In this document: piece by piece, positions 52,301 to 62,750 of the stretch
Layout of the letters: every line of letters begins with the position of its first letter
Position numbering within the stretch: position 1 is the first letter of the stretch
NCBI RefSeq assembly: GCF_964275005.1
Contig: NC_092688.1
Coordinates: forward strand, 26,734,434-26,798,433
Direction: 5' to 3'
Source of the DNA: Diadema setosum
Taxonomy: Eukaryota; Echinodermata; Echinoidea; Diadematoida; Diadematidae
DNA: 64,000 nt
The notes under the pieces: model-generated
The model's input: only the letters and a program-made list of their open reading frames with translations
Databases searched by the model: none
Told to the model about the DNA's origin: nothing
Position numbers and translations under genes: made by a program

Positions 52301-54287
52301 GAGATAATTCAGAATAAACAGGGTGATCTAGCATAATCACCGAATTTATGTACAAACAAAACATATTTTCTGAAAAGGGGGACACATTACCTAACTGAAC
52401 TATTTACACCACGCCTGAAGGGTTCTTGATACAATAGAGCCCAGACTACAGTATATTTCACTTTGCCCTGTAGTGCATGGGTTCCGCTGTGTACATTTTT
52501 CTTTAGATTTTACTGGATTTCTTTTTCTCCTCGCTGTTTTTTTTTTCTTTTCACTGCATATAAGACTGATATCCTTACTATATCATCGATATGATATACC
52601 CGCACAATGAAAGGACTTGCAAACTAAATCCAAAAGAAAAGAAAAAGTGATTGTCTGTGCTTACCTATCTGAATAATCTTTACATTGTCGTTTTGGGCTG
52701 CCAGAGCTTGCAGTTCCTGTGATCCAGTATAGAAATGACAGGGGTTACTACATTGCAGAAAAAGTTCGTGGTTAGAACATTACTGCGTGATATCAACATC
52801 GTTACGTAACTGCTTATATCAAAACATCTAATAACTATCATCTTCACATAATGTAAAAAAGTAATGAATGTATAAAAAGTTGATTCTTGGGGTTATTGTC
52901 AGCATTTCTATACCCTTGTCTGGAACAAGAACCTCAAGTCTCTGTCCTTAGTTCGCTATGGCATTGTATAACGACCAACCCCAATGATGGATGACTTGGG
53001 TTTTGTCTGATGTGTGTCGAGCGACTATAGTGAAGCCAATGTGCAAATACGAATTGCGTAATCACTGTACATTTCAATAAAGTGGCGCCCTTTCGAGCAT
53101 GTCGAAAAAACAATTCAGCATGACTTGCAAAATGTTGTTTTGTCTCAGCATCTTTATGTAGTGATGGCACATGTTATATATGCGCGATTTTATAAACGAA
53201 ACGTTCATTCGGAGAAACTGCACAGGGCAAAAAACAAACAAACAAGCAAATCACTTCTTATATCAATTACCTATAGTGTACGTCTGTAGCAATTTTGATT
53301 GCATTGCCGTATCATAAATGGTGATCACACTGTTACTTGAGTATTGGACATTGTTGGAAGCAATGATGCATAGCGGTGGTTGAATGTGCATAAACTTTCT
53401 GATTTACTTTTCGCTCCTGAAATACAGTCAAAATAATCTGTCCTAATTATCGTGCGAATAATGGACTACGTCATCTTTAACTACACGAGAATGTGTTGGC
53501 TTGTGCAGTAGGTGCGACATCAAGTAGCCTACTTACAGAAATTTTGGTGTCAGTTAATTTTTTTCCCATTTTAATTGACCCTTACTATTGGATGTAAAAT
53601 TGCCCGAATCATACTGTTATATACGATTGGTGATAATGCTCCAGACTGCGAAATTAGTATTCACTGAATGATAATTAAGAGGCCAAATACGTGAATGCTA
53701 ACAAAGATTAATTGGGCTGTTCTGTGTTATATTGGCTCAAACTTTAATATTTGCTTGACAGTAATTGAATCACAATCTCCTAGCAAGAGAATCTAAAATT
53801 ATAAAGGTTTTGAAAGAAGTGCATGATTTGACCTCATTATTGATATGCCCTAATTTGGAGTCATATATAATTATCAGTTTGCCCATAACGGGCCATGCAT
53901 CTCAGTACGTGTAAACGCATAAAACTTCTGAACTTTGTGTCTTTTTCTCATATAACCGCGGGCATTCTTTTGATAGGTGAGCAAGTAAGGTTTCAGAATT
54001 CATCCAGACATATTTCACACAATAAACATTATGGCCAGAACATCAAAAATAAAAAAAGAACACCTATACGTATGTGTTCTTTGCGTCTCATGTCCTTTAC
54101 GCCGAGAAAGACTGGAAGAAGATGGAAGAGAAAACGATATATTGTAATGACAAGAGTTTACCTTCGCATTATCTGGGTTTCTGCATGTGGCGAAGATGTG
54201 AGTCAGTTTCGGCGAGCGGCTGGCCAGCTGGCGCACTAGCTCCAGCCCGATACCCCGACTCGCTCCCGTCACCAACGCGCTCTGCAT
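49076..54287 (-). CDS. SDR2: C-factor/sniffer-type short-chain dehydrogenase, five exons
   Basis: Paralogue of SDR1 and a predicted NAD(P)-dependent carbonyl reductase. Coding exons on the minus strand are 54287-54162, 52716-52665, 51878-51691, 50466-50320 and 49309-49076. Phases are 0, 1, 0, 0, identical to SDR1, and the product is 248 aa. Motifs: TGASRGIG (residues 6-13), CRNP (35-38), NNAG (88-91), NISS (149-152), an intact catalytic YRESK (167-171) and CPGWVQTD (196-203). The C-terminus (ending IVVLAF) differs from SDR1 (ending SFYEF), so the pair diverged some time ago. Introns are compact (1.4, 0.8, 1.2 and 1.0 kb) against up to 6.4 kb in SDR1. A candidate poly(A) signal AATAAA lies on the minus strand at 48850-48845, about 226 bp after the stop. 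All catalytic residues are present, so this copy is expected to be active; its substrate cannot be read from sequence. Confidence 0.92.
50320..50466 (-). CDS. SDR2 exon 4 (catalytic Ser-Tyr-Lys)
   Basis: A 147-bp exon encoding residues 123-171, AFLPLLKLAA to GYRESK. It holds NISSGMGG and the intact YxxxK motif (Tyr167, Lys171). The acceptor is ccccaag and the donor gtaaat. Confidence 0.93.
51600..51665. repeat. CAG/CAA trinucleotide repeat
   Basis: CAGCAG then CAA units, in SDR2 intron 3 within 30 bp of the exon 3 donor. Confidence 0.9.
51691..51878 (-). CDS. SDR2 exon 3 (NNAG motif)
   Basis: A 188-bp exon, two codons shorter than in SDR1, encoding residues 61-122 with GLNLLINNAG and DTNLIGP. 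The acceptor is gcccag and the donor gtgtga. A CAG/CAA repeat lies about 30 bp beyond the donor. Confidence 0.93.
52665..52716 (-). CDS. SDR2 exon 2
   Basis: A 52-bp exon, the same length and phase as SDR1 exon 2, encoding ELQALAAQNDNVKIIQI plus the first base of Asp60. The acceptor is tcacag and the donor gtaagc. Confidence 0.9.
54162..54287 (-). CDS. SDR2 exon 1 (start codon, cofactor loop)
   Basis: A 126-bp exon encoding residues 1-42, MQSALVTGASRGIG through PDNAK, with the cofactor-binding glycine motif. The donor reads AAG|gtaaac. The position matches SDR1 exon 1 exactly. Confidence 0.93.
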
Positions 54288-54640
54288 GGCACTAGATGAA
54301 GACGTCGTCGACGATGCAATGAATAATATAAAAAAGTGAAAATTATTAAAAAGTTAGGAAATCCCTTGCAGCACACAAACAGGTATGTTTATAAACTTTA
54401 CGGATGACACTTTCACTCTCGGTAGTACGATCTTTTTAGTACAAAGACCTGACATGAGAGGTACTAAGAGACGTTCTACCCAGCGATGCTGCCCAATCAA
54501 CCGCCAATGGGTTCGGATGATGGGAAGGTTGTTTATCTCCCACCCCGCTGATTGTTCTATGAACACACGACTACTGAAGGGACGTAGTGCATAGTTTGCT
54601 GGTCTGACCATGGAGCTACTAACAGCCCCAGATTTTTTCA
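54288..54640. promoter_or_regulatory. SDR2 upstream region
   Basis: Immediate 5' flank of SDR2. A palindromic gacgtcgtcgac is present at 54300-54311, about 15 bp from the start codon. No TATA box or initiator can be assigned. Confidence 0.3.
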
Positions 54641-55345
54641 AGGATTTTGACCCGGTTTTGTCGAAAAATCGTGGGATTAGCCTCCGATCGCCTCCGATTG
54701 CATCGGAGGCGATCGGAGACGATATCTGCGATCGTCTTTTCTTTTAATTTTTTCCCCCTTGGTGCTCCCCTTGGCATCTTCAAAATCTTCAAAATCTTCT
54801 GTCACAGCCTCCTGCAGCAAGAGCGTCTCAAACTTTTAGCGATCCGGTCGGAGGCGCCCTTATATACACGGCGATTTACTACGATTCCACCGTACGAATC
54901 GTCGGAGACGATCACAGAAAGCGTACGAATCGTCGCAGGGCGCCTCCGATTCAGTCGGAGGGCGCCGGAGACTACTCGCAGACATTGAATCTCAACCTGA
55001 ATTTCCAATCCCACACAGAATCTTGCGACTAGTCTCAGATTATTCGGAGGACGCCTCCGATTAATCGGAGGGCATCGTAGGTCATCGGATATTGTGTCTG
55101 GGATGCCAAAAATGGGTGAAAAATCTTGCGAGCAATCTTGCAATTTTAAGTTCAAAGTTAGGGACCGCGACGGGTGTGGCGATGCCTAAAAAAATCTGCG
55201 ACAAGCCGCAGGCGTCCGGAGAGCGCCTCCGACGGGTGCAAAATCGTGAGATCTGTCTCAAGATTTTGTTAAAATTTCCCGGGTTTTACCCATCGCCGAC
55301 GCATCGCAACTGATTTGTGACTGGCCCATTACTATACCTCCTTGG
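54641..55345. mobile_element. CGGAGGCG palindrome-rich repeat
   Basis: At least eight copies of cctccgatt/cggaggc in both orientations, the strongest being a stem gcctccgatcgcctccgat / atcggaggcgatcggag at 54672-54720. GC content is far above the surroundings. No coding capacity found; looks like a non-autonomous foldback element. Confidence 0.55.
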
Positions 55346-55364
55346 TCAGACCTCGACGGTGCAT

Positions 55365-55764
55365 TTAAAGGGTGTGTAGAGTTCTGGTTGACGTGAGGAT
55401 TTAGCTTTTAACGTTTTGCGAGATATTCAGAAATCACTCTATCACGTGTCTACGAGATGTCAAAGAGCATGCAATTCTAAGGGGTATCAAAAGTTTTTTG
55501 ATGAAAATCGGTTTTGAAATGGCTGAGATCCAAAAACAAGGTGAAACAAAGAGATCCTAATAAAAGGCGTGGCCTGTCGCCTTTTATTATTTTCACTTTT
55601 TTGGATATCTCAGTCATTTGAAAACCAATTTTCATCAAATAAACGTTGAATCCTTTTTAAAATTACATGCTCTTTCATATTTCAGAAGAGGTTTCTCATT
55701 ATCTCACTAAGGAATGTTCAAAACATGAATCCCCACCTCAACCAGTACTGTACAGTCCCTTTAA
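55365..55764 (+). mobile_element. MITE family A copy 5
   Basis: Starts ttaaagggtgtg and ends cagtccctttaa; both inverted halves are present. Confidence 0.8.
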
Positions 55765-56665
55765 ACATTTTGGGCCCAGTGCAGATACTGTTCAATCTCC
55801 ATGATTCGTTTCTACGATCATCAAAGCCTTCTGTATATTTATAATATCCATCCTAAATACTAAACCTCTTTGTGGGATAGTCGTGAACAGCATTTTAAGA
55901 CTGTATCAATTCTTCTTCAGGAGATTGCTTAGTGGCAGTCTAAATGATAGGTGTCGTATAGCGCAAAGACCTCAGTGTAAAGCTGAACCGAGACAACGTC
56001 GATTGAGGCATTCTCCATAATATTTATTCTGTTTAACGGCATTTTTGGACAGAGAAGAACATAACATCCAATAGCATGAATAGGGTGAGAAATAACCACA
56101 GAAGTGAAGAAACCAAAGAGCTAAAAAGTAAAACGAGATCTTCTATAGCGGGGTTGGACTACATTTCTTTTTCGGGCTGGCAAAATTTCAAAGTTAAACA
56201 TTGAACACCGAAGAGAAAGAGAGAAAAAGAATAGTTAGTTTCGAGTCCTGCCTGTATAGTCTATGTAGTACCACTACTGACAGAGTCATGATTGAGTCAA
56301 TTTAGAAAGACGGATGGAGCGCCGTCATATGAAGTACAATGCTATATCATTGTGGTCAAAACCGAGACGAATATTGCGGCTTCATCAAAGTGTGACGTAC
56401 CGGGTTATAGGGACATCTTGATCAATATATTGCAACATTGTACTTCTATTTTGATTGCCATCGAGGTGACGATGTGGTCACTTCACAATTCCCAGATTGA
56501 ACTGGATGTAAATCTTCGCTAAAATTCCTTTTTGGATATAAAATAGATAATATGTTTCCCTCGCGTTAAACCATAGGCACCGCGCAAGGACAGAGCAAAG
56601 TTGACTAAAGGAAAATGAAACATTAAATAGATGATGACTGGCCGAGGGGAGGGAACATACCGAAT
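55765..56665. other. no gene seen
   Basis: Unrecognised sequence without coding signals. Confidence 0.45.
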
Positions 56666-57060
56666 GTTCCACCCGAAGGGTTTGAAATGCTATTGAGGGA
56701 GGTTATAAGTCCCGAGACGAAGTCGAGGGATAGATAGCATCCCGAAATAGCATTTCAAACCCTGAGGGTTGAACGTTTGGTACATGTTCCCGACAACAAA
56801 AGTCATCATTGGTTATATTATATGGGTTAGTCAAATCTGCTTTTTCACATTGTATGGAATAGGCAAATTTATCCTATCGATTGCGTGAAAAATATGATGG
56901 TTCAATCGTTTGGCATCGTTTGGCATTTGTTACGTGAAAATGTTTTCCCATGGGAGAACATTACAAAAATGTTCTCTTATGGGCGAACATAACCAATGTG
57001 CCTCCATCACGTGACTGTGTTTAGCCAATCACTAACCGGTATTTGACTAACCCATTCAAT
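56666..57060 (+). mobile_element. repeat family D, copy 2
   Basis: Nearly identical by eye to 38520-38910, including the initial hairpin and the ggttagtcaaat / atttgactaacc inner termini. The 10-bp insertion ctgctttttc near 56840 is an obvious difference. Confidence 0.8.
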
Positions 57061-57139
57061 ATAAATACTCTGTGAGCGTATATCATGTGTGTGGATTGAG
57101 TTCATTCAGCAATGTAAGTATAACACACGAGTCATTAAT

Positions 57140-57395
57140 GGGGGCGCTGTGGCATAGTAGATAAGACTCGGAGAACCCGAATTCGATTCCCGCCCTGCTC
57201 ACGTCCTTGGACAAGATGTTTTTAGTCACCATGCCCCTCTCGACTCAGGTGTAGAAATGGGTACCCGACAACGCTAGGGTTATAACAATTGCAGAGTTCT
57301 CTGGTAGAGCAGGGACAACACTGAAGAAGCTACCCTGGACAAAGAAGACCTTATTATTATTATCATTATTATTATCATTATTATTATTGTCGTTA
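57140..57395 (+). mobile_element. tRNA-derived SINE family 2, copy 2
   Basis: Head gggggcgctgtggcatagtag with B-box-like gaattcgattcccgcc (57180-57195), the shared body (acaacgctaggg, ctgaagaagctaccctgg), and a (TTA)n tail from 57350. Confidence 0.8.
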
Positions 57396-57429
57396 TCATA
57401 AGGGAAGTTTAAGGAAAATCGAACAATCA

Positions 57430-57766
57430 GTTGAATTGAAGAATTGAAGAATTGCGAGTTTTGAAATTTAACGGTTTTACCATTCCCTTTCTTCTGAAAG
57501 TGGTAGTCCGATGCTGTTTCAGTATCCTATAGAAGTGAAAATATGTTGAATTTTCTTCGTATTTTCCTTATATCTTTTTTAATTCCTTACGTCACAAGGT
57601 GTTGTAGCCTTCTCATCAAGCAGTCAAGCAATGTTTCCACCAAAACTTTAAACATTCATAGATTTTGAAGGGACGGTCAAATTTTCCTTCAAATTCGCTG
57701 ATGTGTTCCATCAATATTGACAAAAGTGCAAAATTAAATCAATTCATCTGGACTTACTGTTTTAAT
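57430..57766 (+). mobile_element. MITE family C, right half only
   Basis: Shares cttctcatcaagcag, cgctgatgtgttcc and the end ggactt..gttttaa with the right halves of copies 1 and 2. Confidence 0.6.
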
Positions 57767-57773
57767 TCAGAGA

Positions 57774-57883
57774 ACGGTTTCACGTCCGATCCTGATGGAC
57801 GCTTCATCAGCTCGTCATCAGACATCGTCTGATGACGAGCTGACTGGCTGATGAAGCGTCCAGGATCGGACATGAAACCGTTG
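57774..57883. repeat. 110-bp near-perfect hairpin
   Basis: Arms aacggtttcacgtccgatcc..ggacgcttcatcag..ctcgtcatcagac and their inverse pair almost completely around a 3-nt loop; the right arm has an 8-nt insert (ctgactgg). It replaces the left half of the following family A copy. Confidence 0.9.
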
Positions 57884-58142
57884 AAAATTGGTTTTGAAAT
57901 GGCCGAATATCCAAAACAGAGGGATCCTAATAAATAGTGTGGGACCCACATTTTATTACGATTTTTTCGTTTTACTTTGTTTATTAATGTTTCAGCTATT
58001 CCAAACCCGATTTTTATCAAATAAACTTTGAATTCCTCTTAAAAAGGTATGCTCTGTACTATTTCATAAGTGTTTTCTTGGTATCTCGCAAAAAAAGTTA
58101 AGGCCCAATTTTCATCTCCACCAATACTGTACCATCCCTATA
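57877..58142 (-). mobile_element. MITE family A copy 6, truncated
   Basis: Begins inside the family at gaaaattggttttgaaatggc and ends ccatccctataa. The outer left part is missing, replaced by the hairpin at 57774-57883. Confidence 0.75.
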
Positions 58143-58235
58143 ACAGCTGTATAGTCTTAAATATTTAATCATTTTGGGTCCAATGGTGATGAAAACTAAA
58201 TTATTTGTCTGAACAGAGATACCGTGAATATGATG

Positions 58236-59868
58236 TGTATCATTTCATTTCATTTCATTTCATTTCATTCATTTATTTAAGCACGGCAACATACTTCAGT
58301 CCAAAGACTGTTCATCCGCAGGTCCGTGCGGATAGAATACAACATAGATATACAGAAATGAAAAAAAAAAAAAAAAAAAAAAAGCTCATACATAAAATAA
58401 AAAAACAACAAAAACATAGAAAACAGAAAAACATGGTGATGAAACTATGGCACACATTTCAACAGAAATAAACATGATCAATCAAAGATAACCATGTACA
58501 GTCATTATACAAGAACATCGCCGTAGTTTAAAATGAAAGAAACGAAAACAAAGGAGAGTTCAGGAGAGAGAGACAGAGAGAGAGACAGAGAGAGGGAGAG
58601 AGATAGAGAGAGAGAGTGAGAGAGAGAGGAGATAAAGAGAGAGAAGCGCATGCAAAGGGGAAAAAAAACTGAGAAAGTTGTCTATTAACAGTTTCGGTCA
58701 AGTGCATTTTTAAAGCTTACAAACGTTGGTTTTTGTTTCAGTTCCAATGGTAACTTATTCCAATGTATTGATCCAAAATATGTCAAACTTTTATGTTTGA
58801 AACAAGTCTTAATCAAAGGTAACACAAAATTTAACGATGAATTCCTTAAGTTATAGCTGAAAACTTTGAATTGAAACATATCAAACAAATTTCGGACAAA
58901 GCTTGGGTGCAATTTTATACATATAATATATAAAGTATGTTTATTTCGTCTCTTATCCAGTTTATCAATGGGTAGTGCTGTGTATAGTAAATCAGTAGGA
59001 AACCTAGCTTGTACGTTTAGTACAGCACGCAGTGATCTATTTTGAAGAATTTGGAGTCTTTGAATATGGTATTTCTTTATATTCCTCCATACAACATCAC
59101 AATAATCTAATTTACTTTGAATAATTGATTTATAAAACAAAAGAGCAATATTATCAGAAATAAAAGACCGAATTTGTTTCAACAAATACACATTTTCGCA
59201 GTACTTTTGCACAAATAATCAATATGTTCATTCCAGTCAAGTGATTGATCAACATAAATGCCAAGATATTTGCAAAAAGAAACCTGTTTAATGGTTGTGT
59301 TATTAATGACTATATTGATATGTTGCTTTTTAACTCGCTTATGTGAACCAATTATCATAGCTTCACATTTATTGGAATTTAAAACTGAATGATTACACTT
59401 CAGCTATTTAGATATGTTCCAATCGGTATTAAGTTTGGCTTCGATTTGACTGATTCTCTCTCCAGAAAAATAAATGCACGTGTCATCCGCGTACAACGCA
59501 ACAGATGAATGTTACAAACAGTTGGGTAGGTCGTTAATGTAGACCATAAACAAAAGAGGACCGAGATTGGACCCCTGTGGGACGCCACACCTCACATTTA
59601 AAGGCTGGGATCTAACTGCATTGACTCCAGTGTACTGAAAGCGACCACTCAAATAATCCCCAAACCATTCACAGGCGAGAGGACCCATACCAATCAAGCG
59701 CAGTTTGTCAAGAAGTGTAGAGTGTGGTCGACTGTATCAAATGCTTTTCGCAGGTCAATAGTAACCATGCCAACGAGTTTTCCTTTGTCCATAGAACTTA
59801 ACCAGTCTTCCATCACTTTTAGGAGGGTGGTCTGAGTGGAGTGTAGTGAACGGAAACCGGACCAGAAG
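58236..59868 (-). mobile_element. 5'-truncated CR1/Jockey-like LINE
   Basis: Minus-strand RT blocks in order: FRSLHSTQTTLLKV (near 59850), DLRKAFDTVDH (near 59745), GVPQGSNLGPLLFMVYINDL (near 59580), ALYADDTCIYF with an intact YADD (near 59490), then a 175-codon C-terminal frame (59212-58685) with LDYCDVVW, LQILQNRSLRAVL and IHWNKLPLELKQ. It ends in (TGAAA)n at 58236-58262. Only a few frame breaks are seen, so it is younger than the copy at 25877. The endonuclease half is absent. Confidence 0.85.
58560..58645. repeat. (GA)n-rich tract
   Basis: Purine repeat inside the 3' untranslated part of the LINE. Confidence 0.85.
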
Positions 59869-61194
59869 AGTTTTAATGGTCAGAAGCGTCGACGATAATT
59901 CAGTGTAAGCAAAGTACAAAATTTTCACATCGTGGTGTCTGAATTGAAAACTCCATTTGGATTGCAGGAGGAGCCAACTCTTAACGATGACAGAACGCCA
60001 TGAGTTAAGAAGCTAAGAGGAGACCAATCAGAGCGTGTGAGAACCGTAAAAAAAAAAGTATGCCATGTGTAGTACTGTTCATATTACATTCGAGTGCCCT
60101 CATGGAATCACAATAACAAACTTACAATGAAGTAGATTATACCTAGAAAGTATATTGTCCATAATAGATTGGGAACTTTGTTGTGATCAGTCACACAAAA
60201 TGATAAGAAGAAAAAGAAGAAGAAGAACATAAAGAAAGACAGAGAGAGAGATTAAGAGGACAGAAGACAGAAGCATAGAAAGACGCAAGATAAAAAGGCA
60301 AGACACTACCTATAGGGTTTATATCTGGCAATGCACAGAAGCCATAGCGAAATTCTCAGGTTTTTCGGAAAAGGGTTTTCGTTTGTACCCTTTAGGCAGG
60401 TGTGATAATTAAGATGCACAAAAGAATTTCTACATCTGTGATTGTTATCCGATGCTTTATTCAGTTAAGGACGAGAAATATTATCATTTATTAAGATTGC
60501 GAACTGACAGTTTGACGGCATGATAAACCTGCTGACGGAAGTGGGGTGTGCATGAATCAGTCACAATTCACAACAACATAAACCAAAGTGTTTTATGAAT
60601 GATAGACATGACTTGTGTCGTGGTTGTTACACAACACGCACACACATTTACTAAAAGTCCATGGGCTAGTGTAGAACCCCCCCCCCCCCATTTAAAGGGA
60701 CAATTAAAAATGATGTTTCCTGAATAGCTCCGACGACCAGTGATCAGAATCCACTTTTTTGTTTGTTTGTTTGTTTGTTTGTTTGTTTGTTTGTTTGTTT
60801 TTTCTTAGTGGTGGGTGTGGGCTCCAGAGCCGTTTCCATTGTAACGCTCAATGAAAATAATAGAATCTCATATTAATGCTTATATCATGTATATGATATC
60901 ATATTAAAGTGCATAAGATTTCCTACTCAATAATATATCACTCTTTGTGGTTCTTGAAAATTAATGGTCACCTTTGAGGGTCAAAATGTTACTTTCATCA
61001 CTTTTTCTTCTAAAATTGAAATAAGCAAAATATGTTTCATTAAAAAGAATAAACAAAATACAATAAAATAGATGGACATTTTCCAAGAATAATCCTCAAT
61101 TGATATATGTTAAACGGTCTCTTAAAAATCATTTTGATTGTAACTTAAATCACATACACCTACACACGCACATAATATTTATATATAATATTCA
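59869..61194. other. no gene seen
   Basis: (GTTT)n at 60761-60799 and polyC at 60679-60689. No coding signals. Confidence 0.45.
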
Positions 61195-62014
61195 GGGAGG
61201 TGCAAGAAAAGGAGAGAGACAACTCGTTCGTAATTCATGCAAACATAATTATGTTTGGTTTCAAAGCGTTATAATGGGATGTCTATCATTCCACTATACG
61301 CTTTGAAGTCATGCTCTGCACCGCTCTAGTTGCAAGGCGAAGTTCGGAGACGAGGAACGCATTCCACCTTTCGTTGAATTACAAGCTTTATTCCCCGTAA
61401 AATTTTAAATGAAATACTCGAATTGATTAAGAGTAGTTTAGGAAAGAATTCAATATTATAAACATGTATTTCTAGTTCCAGGGCCCCCTGGAAAACAGTA
61501 CTTGATTACTGACGGGGCCACCCTGTATAAATAAAACGAAATAATAATAATGATAATAATAATAGTTTCTCCGTAATGCGCAAATCGAAATGAAATGAAA
61601 ATTAGGCCCTCTTAAAAACCTAATATTTTTCTATAATGCGCACATTTCCACATGTTAGTTTTCTATCCTTTAATCTGGGATATTTTGATCTTTCAAATAA
61701 AGTACTCCGCTAAAGCGTGCTCCAGCGTGCTTTTAAACTATTTGCTGTTAAAATTGTCAGTTTTACACTGCATTTTGATTCGCTGCTCCAATTCAAGGTA
61801 CACAAATTCATTGTTGCCATCACATTGAAAGAGAAAGAGCGAAATGCAGTGGGGGCAAGTATTCTAGATGTGAGAGCGCTAGTCCCGATTATCGATGCTC
61901 TCTTTTGTTAAAGCACCTATTTTCCACCTGTAGTTAAGCGCATAACTTCTCGGCGGTGCCGCGCATCCTTCAAAGGAGAGCAGGAGTTGCCTCTCCTTTT
62001 CTTACACCTCCCCG
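61195..62014. mobile_element. TIR element with GGGAGGTGYAAG termini
   Basis: gggaggtgcaagaaaaggaga at the left and the inverse tctccttttcttacacctccc at 61993-62013 form about 22-bp inverted repeats bounding 820 bp. No transposase frame; flanking duplication unclear. Confidence 0.5.
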
Positions 62015-62750
62015 ATGATATTATATGAATGTATACACAGTACACACGCGTAGATATAATGCATAATACACAAATATGCGAGTATATTCTGTGCATGCGT
62101 TTGTGTTGTCGCGTGCATATAGCCTTTCTCATTTTTCTCGTAAGATGAAGTCATCTTCGACAGCTGCACTTTTCATGATCCGACAACGCAACCAGTCCAC
62201 GCAAATGTCCCCTCTGTTACCCTGATAGGGGAGTGGGATCCCTTACTCACTTATAATTAACCCCTGCTGATCTGTCACGGTCGAGTTTTTAGACGGGGCG
62301 GAGCTCCCCTGCGTGAAAGAACTCCGTTTGTCATGCACAAAAAGTATCCCTTATGACCAGCAGTGATTTTTATCGAGCGGGTTTACGCTTACCACTATTC
62401 ATCGGTACTACATAATGTACTAAGAGCGACCTGGAAAATGTGAGCAAGGAAATTTCGCCGTATTCTTCTGTGATTGTTAAACACTTAAATCCGTTCACTT
62501 GTGATTACGAAGCAACCTTGCCGAGGAATGTAACCATTCCCTATAGCGGCATCCTGCGCAGAATCAACACGCGTGTTATGATGACCACAACTTAATTGAT
62601 ATGTAAGTGAATATTTTCTTGATACTACGTACTCTGTATGCTACATAGTGGTTATGGATGCATGAGCGATTCACGATTACTCTTGTCGGAGTGATCGAGG
62701 ACATTCCTTACATACCGTGACAGAACAAGTGTATCTTGTAGCTTGGCAAA
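62015..62750. promoter_or_regulatory. upstream region of the GT31 gene
   Basis: Presumed promoter and 5' untranslated region. The in-frame TAG at 62739-62741 bounds the reading frame. No TATA box or known site was assigned. Confidence 0.35.

Noticed and set aside
58205-58471. Frame rich in FHFISF and poly-Lys
   Set aside because: Translation of the LINE (TGAAA)n tail and an A run.
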